This document shows positions 1 to 6,072 of a DNA stretch of 64,000 bases, in pieces. Both the position numbers and the translations under genes were made by a program. Source of the stretch: Candidatus Woodwardiibium gallinarum (lineage in GTDB: Bacteria; Bacillota; Clostridia; Oscillospirales; CAG-382). The stretch covers positions 1 to 64,000 of the forward strand of contig CAJFRY010000017.1 of NCBI GenBank assembly GCA_904419545.1. The letters are read 5' to 3'. The notes under the pieces are model-generated. The model was not told where the DNA came from. It was given only the letters and a program-made list of their open reading frames with translations, and did no database searches. Within the stretch, counting starts at the first letter, position 1, and every line of letters begins with the position of its first letter.

Positions 1-25
1 TTTCGCAGAGTTCAGCACTCTGCGA
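1..25. repeat. Left recombination site (inverted copy)
   Basis: A near-perfect palindrome with 8-bp arms (CGCAGAGT / ACTCTGCG) around a 5-bp centre TCAGC. Bases 1-22 are the exact reverse complement of 1459-1480 and of 1503-1524. The centre is asymmetric, so this copy is oriented opposite to the two right-hand copies. Short palindromic arms around an asymmetric centre are what a tyrosine-recombinase core site looks like. Sequence left of base 1 is not visible, so further copies could exist upstream. Confidence 0.8.
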
Positions 26-39
26 TCACTTATATAAAT

Positions 40-68
40 AAAATATCACAAAAATTACGAAAAAGCAA
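40..68 (-). promoter_or_regulatory. Leftward promoter inside the cassette
   Basis: On the minus strand there is a -35 TTGCTT (63-68) and a -10 TATTTT (40-45) with a 17-bp spacer. It reads leftward out of the cassette through the left recombination site. If the segment inverted, it would read rightward into the sipW operon. A second leftward -35 TTGACA lies at 233-238, but its -10 spacing is less clear. Confidence 0.45.
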
Positions 69-170
69 TACCTTTTAGAGAAAAAATTAAAATAATTTAT
101 ATTTTTCTTCCCCAAAAGAGAGTCCTGCCGTCCGACGATACAAATTTCAGACCTGTTTTTTTCAACAATA

Positions 171-190
171 GCCGTCAGAATTTCCGTCCC
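171..190 (+). repeat. Imperfect direct repeat flanking the recombinase gene (copy 1)
   Basis: GCCGTCAGAA at 171-180 recurs exactly at 1390-1399 just after the recombinase stop codon. The following ten bases are also similar (tttccgtccc versus atcccgtcac). Direct repeats on both sides of an integrase gene could be arm-type sites bound by its N-terminal domain. That role is inferred. Confidence 0.4.
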
Positions 191-261
191 TTTGTATTTT
201 ACCATAGAACAATTATCCCCGCGATACACAAATGTCAAATAATATATAGGAGGAAATCGAA

Positions 262-1383
262 ATGCCAAGAAAAGGCGAAAACATTTACAAGCGCAAAGAC
301 AAACGTTGGGAGGCCCGGTATGTCAGGGAATATCGTCCGGACGGCACACCGAAATACGGTTACTGCTACGGCAAAACCTATCGTGAGGCCAAACAAAAGG
401 TAATGCAGGCCAAGGCCGATATACTCGCCTGCAGACCCGTACCGCCGGCTCCGCACAAACGCCGTTTTGCATTCTACTGCGACGAATGGCTGCAGCTCAA
501 CCGCAGCCGCATCAAAGAATCCACTTATGTAAAATATCGCGGGATGCTCGACAAGCATGTCAAGCCCAGGCTCGGCGGTTATCTGGTACAGTCGCTTTCT
601 TCGGCCGTCATTGAACAATTCGGACATGCCCTTTTGTATGAACAGTCGCTTGCTCCCAAAACGGTAAAAGACATCCTGACCATGCTGCATGCAATCGTCC
701 GATACACCTGCAAATGCTTTTCGGAGCCGCTGCCGATGGTCGAAATTGTATACCCCAAGGTTCCCAAACAGGAAATGCGCGTACTGACAAGAGAGGAACA
801 GGTTCGTTTTGTCCAGTATCTGCTGGAGGATATGGATGCCTGCAAATTCGGAACGCTGCTGGCCCTGCTCACCGGCATGCGGATCGGTGAAATCTGCGCC
901 CTGCGCTGGGAAAATGTTTCGCTCACGGAGCAGACGATCAAAGTCAACGCGACGATGCAGCGCCTTCGAAATTTTGACGGGGAAGCAGCCGGAAAAACAA
1001 AGGTCGTGATCAGCGAGCCGAAAAGCGACTCCTCGACAAGAATCATTCCGCTGACCGATTATACCGTAAAGCTCTGCAATCGTGTGTGGTGCGGCAACCC
1101 CGACGCTTTCGTCCTGACAGGAGAAACCGGCAGCTATATCGAGCCCCGCGTGATGCAGCAGCATCTGAAAAAGTATACGGCGGCCTGCAGTCTTGCCGGC
1201 GTCCGCTTCCACACGCTGCGGCATACTTTTGCGACCCGCTGTGTGGAAGTCGATTTTGAGATCAAATCTTTGAGTGAAATCCTCGGACACTCCAGCCCCC
1301 GCATCACGCTGGAGCGTTATGTGCATTCTTCATTCGAACTCAAACGCAGCAATATGAACAAGCTCGCCGCTATCGGATACTAA
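262..1383 (+). CDS. Tyrosine recombinase / integrase
   Basis: A 373-residue site-specific recombinase. The basic N-terminus (about residues 1-50, KRKDKRWEARYVREY region) resembles the AP2-like or arm-binding domain of Tn916-type integrases. It is followed by a SAM-like core-binding domain and a C-terminal catalytic domain. Catalytic residues can be seen: R207 in GMRIGEIC, the H-x-L-R-H box near 317-321, H343 in LGHSS and the nucleophile Y353 in ERYVH. The ATG at 262 follows a strong AGGAGG. The gene sits between inverted copies of a palindromic 22-bp site with no other mobile-element gene visible, which suits an invertase that flips its own segment better than an integrative element. The neighbouring operon encodes surface proteins, a usual target of phase variation. 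An integrase remnant of a lost element is the alternative. Confidence 0.9.
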   Translation: MPRKGENIYKRKDKRWEARYVREYRPDGTPKYGYCYGKTYREAKQKVMQAKADILACRPVPPAPHKRRFAFYCDEWLQLNRSRIKESTYVKYRGMLDKHVKPRLGGYLVQSLSSAVIEQFGHALLYEQSLAPKTVKDILTMLHAIVRYTCKCFSEPLPMVEIVYPKVPKQEMRVLTREEQVRFVQYLLEDMDACKFGTLLALLTGMRIGEICALRWENVSLTEQTIKVNATMQRLRNFDGEAAGKTKVVISEPKSDSSTRIIPLTDYTVKLCNRVWCGNPDAFVLTGETGSYIEPRVMQQHLKKYTAACSLAGVRFHTLRHTFATRCVEVDFEIKSLSEILGHSSPRITLERYVHSSFELKRSNMNKLAAIGY

Positions 1384-1417
1384 AGTATCGCCGTCAGAAA
1401 TCCCGTCACCGATGAGC

Positions 1418-1446
1418 AAAGCCCCCTTGTTTTTCGGGCGTTTTTC
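1418..1446 (+). terminator. Weak terminator after the recombinase gene
   Basis: A short GC stem (GCCC / GGGC) with a loop and the run GTTTTT lies 35 bp after the recombinase stop. The stem is short, so termination may be inefficient and readthrough into the sipW operon is possible. Confidence 0.35.
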
Positions 1447-1458
1447 CCTCTGAATTGA

Positions 1459-1480
1459 CAGAGTGCTGAACTCTGCGAAA
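1459..1480. repeat. Right recombination site 1
   Basis: An exact inverted copy of bases 1-22. The site TATATAAA lies about 9 bp beyond it (1489-1496). In mirror image the left site is likewise followed by TTATATAAA (30-38), so the conserved unit extends past the palindrome. Confidence 0.8.
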
Positions 1481-1502
1481 TTGTTCTTTATATAAATTCC
1501 TG

Positions 1503-1524
1503 CAGAGTGCTGAACTCTGCGAAA
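1503..1524. repeat. Right recombination site 2
   Basis: A second copy of the 22-bp site, identical to 1459-1480 and in the same orientation, 44 bp downstream. Recombination between the two right copies would delete 44 bp. Recombination of either with the left copy would invert the recombinase segment. Confidence 0.8.
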
Positions 1525-1637
1525 TACGGCGGGCAAAGACAGGACTTCCGCAATTGAAAATGCGCCTCGGAGACGCAAAAGAAGGCTCCGGCAATGCCGC
1601 TTTCCCGCTTATACTGTCGTTCCGCTGCAGTTGGTAT

Positions 1638-1666
1638 TTAGTATATGCCGTAATGATTGCTACAAT
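1638..1666 (+). promoter_or_regulatory. Possible promoter of the sipW/TasA-like operon
   Basis: A good -10 TACAAT (1661-1666) has a poor -35 TTAGTA (1638-1643) at 17 bp. It lies outside the invertible segment and would give a roughly 45-nt leader to the signal peptidase gene. The poor -35 suggests low basal expression or dependence on another promoter. Confidence 0.4.
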
Positions 1667-1717
1667 TCATTTTCATACGGCCGATGCTCTGCCCGAGCTT
1701 ATGGAGGAAAAAGGAAA

Positions 1718-2263
1718 ATGCACATGCCAAAAGCGGCAAAACATGTCTGGAACATCATCAGCACCGCACTTGTCGTTCTGGTCGTGCTGTTTGCCGTTGT
1801 ACTGCTCGGCGTGCGGCTGTTCGGCATACGGGTTTATTCGATTCTGTCCGGCTCGATGGAGCCGGAATATCCGGTCGGCGCATTGATTTATGTGAAGGAA
1901 ATCGATCCGTCCGAGGTCGAAGTCGGCGACGTCATCACCTATGTGCTGCCGAACGAAACGCCGGCAACCCACCGTGTCGTGCGCATCGATGCGGAAAACC
2001 GGCACTTTTATACCAAAGGCGATGCAAACGAAGCCGAGGACGGCGCGCCCGTCTATTTCGAGAACCTGATCGGCACGCCGGTATTCAAGCTGCCGTACCT
2101 CGGATATGCCGCGCATTATATCCAGCATCCGCCCGGTATGTATATCGCCCTCGCGGCCGGCGCCGTTTTGCTCATCGCCGTTTTTCTGCCCGATCTGTTC
2201 AAAAAACGCAAAAGGAAAAGCGGAACTCTCCCCGCCGAAGACGGGGACACGAAGCAGGGGTAA
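1718..2263 (+). CDS. sipW: SipW-type signal peptidase I
   Basis: A 181-residue ER-type signal peptidase. It cleaves signal peptides of TasA-like fibre proteins at the outer face of the membrane. It has an N-terminal membrane helix (about residues 14-35), the nucleophile Ser46 in SGSMEP and His85 in ATHRVV, which form the Ser-His dyad of the SipW/archaeal class in place of the Ser-Lys of ordinary bacterial enzymes. A GDAN motif follows, and a second membrane helix near the C-terminus ends in a basic tail. ATG 1718 is chosen because GGAGG lies about 10 bp upstream; ATG 1724 is an alternative. It is the first gene of an operon whose next products carry SipW-dependent signal peptides, so its substrates are very probably encoded beside it. 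Confidence 0.93.
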   Translation: MHMPKAAKHVWNIISTALVVLVVLFAVVLLGVRLFGIRVYSILSGSMEPEYPVGALIYVKEIDPSEVEVGDVITYVLPNETPATHRVVRIDAENRHFYTKGDANEAEDGAPVYFENLIGTPVFKLPYLGYAAHYIQHPPGMYIALAAGAVLLIAVFLPDLFKKRKRKSGTLPAEDGDTKQG

Positions 2264-2313
2264 CGCCGAAAGGCTCCCAAATACATTTCATATTCAATAA
2301 GGAGGTTTTTGTC

Positions 2314-2940
2314 ATGCGGACAAAAACGAAAGCACTGACTTTAAGTCTCTGCGCGGTGCTGCTCGTCGTTACCACCGTTTTCGCGACGATGGCATATCTC
2401 ACCTCGCAGGACTCGGTCAACAACACCTTCACCGTCGGTAAGGTCGAAATCACGCTGGACGAAGCGCAGGTCAACGACTACGGCGTCCCGACGGACCCCG
2501 CAGCACGCGTAAAGGCCAACACGTACAAGCTCATCCCGGGCCGCACCTATACCAAGGACCCGACCGTCCATGTGGCTGCGGACAGCGAGAACTGCTGGCT
2601 GTTCGTCAAGGTTGAGAACGGTCTGGGGAATGCGGAAGCGACGGGAAACACGACCATCGCCGCGCAGATGGCAGCAAAAGGCTGGTCTCTTCTCGACGGA
2701 ACGGGTAACATCTATGCTTACCGGACGACCGTAACCGCCGGAGCCGACATCAAGGTCTTTGAAAGCTTCAAAATCGCCGATAACGCCGACGTTGCCGCTT
2801 ACGAGGGCGCCAAAATCAACGTAACCGCCTATGCGGTTCAGGCAGACGGCTTCGAAACTGCGGCCGCCGCCTGGGCAGCTGCCGGACCGGACGACAGCAG
2901 CAGCGACAACAGCAGCACCGCATCGAACGTTTCGCAGTGA
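2314..2940 (+). CDS. TasA/camelysin-like fibre protein 1
   Basis: A 208-residue secreted protein. The N-terminus (RTKTK, then a hydrophobic stretch and the FATMAYLTS region) followed by NNTFTVGKVEI is the SipW-dependent signal and start of the mature TasA/camelysin fold: A-[YW]-[LF]-T, then N-x-F-T-x-G about 10 residues later. The mature part is predicted beta-rich with a Ser/Asp tail (DDSSSDNSS). The family forms extracellular fibres or surface-bound proteases such as camelysin; no protease motif is visible here, so a structural role is more likely. ATG 2314 follows AAGGAGG. It is the second gene of the operon and is cleaved most likely by the adjacent SipW. Confidence 0.82.
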   Translation: MRTKTKALTLSLCAVLLVVTTVFATMAYLTSQDSVNNTFTVGKVEITLDEAQVNDYGVPTDPAARVKANTYKLIPGRTYTKDPTVHVAADSENCWLFVKVENGLGNAEATGNTTIAAQMAAKGWSLLDGTGNIYAYRTTVTAGADIKVFESFKIADNADVAAYEGAKINVTAYAVQADGFETAAAAWAAAGPDDSSSDNSSTASNVSQ

Positions 2941-2993
2941 GCCGCACTTAAACGCGATGCCGGCACACAAATCACAGGAAAGGAGATGATCCG

Positions 2994-3566
2994 ATGCGCA
3001 CAAGGAATACGGTCACAGCAATCCTGATGTTCGTTCTCGTGCTCAGCTTTACAATCGGCGGCACTCTGGCCTGGCTGACCGATACGACCGAGCCCGTCAC
3101 GAATACCTTTACCTACGGCGATATCAACATCACTCTTGCCGAGACGACAGAGGTATATAAAATGGTTCCCGGGAACAGCATCTCCAAGGACCCGTCCGTA
3201 ACCGTCGAGAGCGGCAGCGAGGCCTGCTGGCTGTTCGTCAAGGTCGAGGAATCGGCAAATTTCAAAGACTTTATGACATATACGATTGCAAGCGACTGGA
3301 CTCAGTTGGCCGGCGTGAACGGCGTGTATTACCGTGAAGTAAACGCCGTAACGGAAGACACGAAATTCGATGTCCTTGCAAACAATCAGGTACAGGTATC
3401 GGACACGGTCACCAAGGAAGCGCTGACCGCGCTGACCGAGGCCACGTACCCCACCCTCACCTTCACCGCCTACGCGGTGCAGAGGGACAACATCGAAACC
3501 GCTGAGCAGGCCTGGGAGATTGCGAATCCGCAGCCTGCCGACCCGTCTCAGAACCCGGGCGCATAA
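2994..3566 (+). CDS. TasA/camelysin-like fibre protein 2
   Basis: A 190-residue secreted protein closely similar in design to the preceding gene. A basic start (MRTRN) and a hydrophobic core are followed by GGTLAWLTD and NTFTYGDINI. It shares with fibre protein 1 the segment SISKDPSVTVESGSEACWLF (compare the related stretch ending in CWLFVKVE there) and TLTFTAYAVQ near the C-terminus, so the two are probably tandem duplicates. The start follows AAAGGAG with 8-bp spacing, 53 bp after the previous gene. It is predicted to be a secreted beta-sandwich subunit and has no sorting signal of its own. Confidence 0.82.
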   Translation: MRTRNTVTAILMFVLVLSFTIGGTLAWLTDTTEPVTNTFTYGDINITLAETTEVYKMVPGNSISKDPSVTVESGSEACWLFVKVEESANFKDFMTYTIASDWTQLAGVNGVYYREVNAVTEDTKFDVLANNQVQVSDTVTKEALTALTEATYPTLTFTAYAVQRDNIETAEQAWEIANPQPADPSQNPGA

Positions 3567-3629
3567 CGCAAAGGACAAAAGACCCGAAGCCAAAAATACA
3601 AATATTATGAAAGAAAGAGGTTGTAAAGC

Positions 3630-4439
3630 ATGAAAAAGAAGCTCCTGAGCATCGGCCTCGTCGCGGTCATCGCGATTGCGGCCATCGCCGGCGCGTCGCT
3701 TGCGTATCTGACCGATACGGACGAAGCCGACAATGTGTTCACCATCGGCAATATCCAAATCCAGCAGAACGAGCAGCAGCGCAATGCAGACGGCACGGCG
3801 CTTGAAGCCTTTACGGACGACAAGTTGCTTATGCCCATCGTCGGCTCCGCGCAGGGCGAGAAGGACGAATGGGGCATGCCGGTCGCCGCGAACTATGTGG
3901 ACAAGATCGTCACCGTGAAAAACACCGGCGAACAGCCCGCTTACATCCGCACCTTCGTTGCGGTTCCCGCGGCCACGCAGACGGGCGAGGACGGCAACCC
4001 GACCTTCAATGCGCTGCACTGGAACTACGGCAACCGCGTCGATCTTACGGGCAACGGATTATACAATGACGGCGGACAGGAGAACTGGAACCGGGACTTC
4101 CTGAAGTGGGATTGGGAAAGCGCCCAAACCGTCGGCGAATTTGTAGAAGGCGGCGTCAAATACGCCCTTGTGCTCTTCAACTATACGGAAGCGCTGGCGG
4201 CCGGCGCCGAGACCGCCCCGATCATCAGCGGCCTCTATCTGGACAAGGCCGTGAACTTTGACGGCACCGATTATATCGACCCATACGGAAACAAGATAGA
4301 TAATTTCATTGAGGACGACGGCAAAGTCCACATCTACTGCTACACGCAGGCCGTGCAGGCCGCCGGCTTTGATACCGCCGCGGAAGCGTTTGACGCCGCA
4401 CAGCTTCCCTATCCCTACTTAGAGACCCCTGCCAATTAA
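3630..4439 (+). CDS. TasA/camelysin-like fibre protein 3
   Basis: A 269-residue secreted protein. MKKKLL and a hydrophobic core lead to GASLAYLTDTDEADNVFTIG, the SipW-type processing and mature-start signature. The middle has KNTGEQPAYIRTFVAVP, a motif shared in form with fibre proteins 4, 5 and 6 (x-N-T-G-x-x-x-A-[YW]-[IV]-R), probably a conserved beta-strand pair. The length and C-terminus (YCYTQAVQAAGFDTAAEAFD) match the following gene, so 3 and 4 form a second paralogue subgroup. AAAGAGG precedes the start. It is an operon member with a 63-bp gap to the gene before it. Confidence 0.82.
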   Translation: MKKKLLSIGLVAVIAIAAIAGASLAYLTDTDEADNVFTIGNIQIQQNEQQRNADGTALEAFTDDKLLMPIVGSAQGEKDEWGMPVAANYVDKIVTVKNTGEQPAYIRTFVAVPAATQTGEDGNPTFNALHWNYGNRVDLTGNGLYNDGGQENWNRDFLKWDWESAQTVGEFVEGGVKYALVLFNYTEALAAGAETAPIISGLYLDKAVNFDGTDYIDPYGNKIDNFIEDDGKVHIYCYTQAVQAAGFDTAAEAFDAAQLPYPYLETPAN

Positions 4440-4485
4440 AGCGGGAAACCGTTGAACCGAAATACGAAGAAAAGGAAAGTCAATC

Positions 4486-5244
4486 ATGAAGAAAAAAATC
4501 ATCGTGCTCTGCCTGGTCGCCTGCCTTGCGGTCACGGCGGTTGCCGGCGCAACTCTGGCGTATTTCACCGCCGAGGATTCCGCCGATAACGTGTTCACCA
4601 TGAAGGGCATTCAGGTTGAAATCAACGAAGACTTCGACCCCGAAAACGCCGAGCTTCTTCCCGGCCTGGACATCAACAAGGACGTTTGGGTCACCAATAC
4701 CGGCACCACCGACGCATATGTCCGGGTACACATTGCCATCCCCGCCGCGCTGGACGACGGAGACCCCTCCTTCAACGCCAGCAACAACTTCCTGCACTTC
4801 AACTTCACCGAGGACTCCGTTCAGCCCGGCCAGTGGAGCTGGACGCCCGAGATGAACGAGGACGTCGGCTACCGCGGGAACGGTGAGGGCAACTGGAACT
4901 ATTACACCGCCACGATAGACGGCATCGACTACGGCGTTTACGTCGTCACCTACCGCACTGCGCTCGCCGCCGGTGAGCAGACCGCCACGACTGCGCTGGA
5001 TAAGGTGTATGTCGACAAATCGGTCGAGTGCGTATGGAACGCGGAAAAGGAATGCTACGAATACACCGACACCAAGGGCAACATCATCACGCCCGACAGA
5101 TTCGCCGACGCCAACGGCAATATCAAGATCAAGGTCTTTGCCGAAGCCGCACAGACCGCGACCTTTACCGACGCCTATGATGCGCTCAACACCGCCTTCG
5201 GCACCCCCGGCTCCGACGGCTATGTGGCGCCGTGGAATCGGTAA
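4486..5244 (+). CDS. TasA/camelysin-like fibre protein 4
   Basis: A 252-residue secreted protein with an N-terminus like the other fibre subunits (AGATLAYFTAEDSADNVFTM) and the internal VTNTGTTDAYVRVHIAIP motif. It has the same late signature as fibre protein 3 (KVFAEAAQTATFTDAYDAL). It is predicted to be exported by Sec and cleaved by the SipW encoded upstream. It is the last of the first block of four subunits. A 241-bp gap with strong RNA secondary structure follows before the next subunit, which may set its expression apart. Confidence 0.82.
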   Translation: MKKKIIVLCLVACLAVTAVAGATLAYFTAEDSADNVFTMKGIQVEINEDFDPENAELLPGLDINKDVWVTNTGTTDAYVRVHIAIPAALDDGDPSFNASNNFLHFNFTEDSVQPGQWSWTPEMNEDVGYRGNGEGNWNYYTATIDGIDYGVYVVTYRTALAAGEQTATTALDKVYVDKSVECVWNAEKECYEYTDTKGNIITPDRFADANGNIKIKVFAEAAQTATFTDAYDALNTAFGTPGSDGYVAPWNR

Positions 5245-5364
5245 ACCATATCCTCCCGGGCAAAACGGCAGCGGCCGTCCGGCGCCGCCGGGCATACCCC
5301 GTCCCTGCCGCTTTTGCCTTTTATGAAATGGATTGCTTCTCATTTATCGCATTACTTCTTTCCC

Positions 5365-5445
5365 TATACTCTGCTTCCCTTTATGGGGAGCAGGGTATAT
5401 ACGGGCGCCTCAGGCACGCTTTGAGACGCCCGTATATGCCCTGCT
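5365..5445 (+). promoter_or_regulatory. Two mutually exclusive hairpins inside the fibre operon
   Basis: Hairpin A pairs 5365-5379 with 5385-5399 (15 of 15 pairs including two G-U, 5-nt loop). Hairpin B pairs 5389-5412 with 5422-5445 (22 Watson-Crick pairs, one G-U and one mismatch, 9-nt loop). They share 5389-5399 and cannot form together, as in attenuators. No U-tract directly follows hairpin B, so an effect on RNA stability, processing or ribosome access is as likely as termination. The region lies between fibre genes 4 and 5. Confidence 0.6.
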
Positions 5446-5485
5446 TGGATCAGAGCAGCATCATTTTTGCGAAAGGAAACCGTCT

Positions 5486-6058
5486 ATGAATATGAAAAAG
5501 AAGCTGTTTGTATGTGCGTTCATCGTCATATGCCTGTCCATAGTCGCATACGGAACCGCCGCTTACTTCTCGTATGAGGATACGGCGACCAACGTCATCA
5601 CAGCCGGAGACGTGAAAATCGACCTCGAGGAATGGGCCGTTTCCGAGGACGGCAGCGGACTCGTGCCGTTCACGGAGGCAGTAGACGTCCTTCCCGGAAC
5701 AGACGTTTCAAAGATCGTTCAGGTCAGGAACACCGGCGGACAGACCGCGTGGATTCGCATTTCGCTCGACGAATCCATCCGTCTGGCCGGGGGAGTCGAG
5801 GGCGAAGCGGACACGTCACTGATTTCCTATGATCTGAACACTGACGCCTGGACGGAAAAGGACGGGTACTATTATTACAACACCGCTCTGGAGCCGGATG
5901 AAACCACCGAGCCGCTGTTCACGAAGGTGACGTTTTCGGCGGCGATGAGCAACCTGTACCAGCACAGCAAGGCCATCATCAACGTCGGCGCGCAGGCCAC
6001 ACAGAAGGCAAACAACGGGCAGACCGTGTTTGAGGCCGCCGGCTGGCCGCAGGAATAA
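5486..6058 (+). CDS. TasA/camelysin-like fibre protein 5
   Basis: A 190-residue secreted protein. MNMKKK, a hydrophobic segment and YGTAAYFSYEDTATNVITAG give a slightly diverged SipW-type signal (S for T after the aromatic pair, I for F later). It contains VRNTGGQTAWIRISLDE, matching the NTG-x-x-A-[YW]-[IV]-R motif of its paralogues. The chosen ATG at 5486 has GAAAGGAAA upstream; earlier in-frame starts would prefix sequence lying in the hairpin region. The stop is 14 bp before the GH20 gene, whose ribosome site overlaps it (TAAGGAGG), so the two are probably translationally linked. Confidence 0.8.
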   Translation: MNMKKKLFVCAFIVICLSIVAYGTAAYFSYEDTATNVITAGDVKIDLEEWAVSEDGSGLVPFTEAVDVLPGTDVSKIVQVRNTGGQTAWIRISLDESIRLAGGVEGEADTSLISYDLNTDAWTEKDGYYYYNTALEPDETTEPLFTKVTFSAAMSNLYQHSKAIINVGAQATQKANNGQTVFEAAGWPQE

Positions 6059-6072
6059 GGAGGTAAGGGACA

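Noticed and set aside
235-1326. Long open frame on the minus strand opposite the recombinase gene
   Set aside because: It lacks a ribosome site and recognisable domains and is the mirror of a well-supported gene. Similar antisense frames opposite most GC-rich genes in the window were rejected for the same reason.
1455-1483. Consensus -35 TTGACA at 1455-1460 as a promoter for sipW
   Set aside because: At 16-18 bp spacing there is no -10 (AAATTG region), and it overlaps the recombination site. It may be chance.
1-1530. Integrative element or prophage with attL/attR
   Set aside because: There is no other phage or conjugation gene, and the sites are inverted instead of direct, so inversion explains the layout better. 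A lost element cannot be fully excluded.
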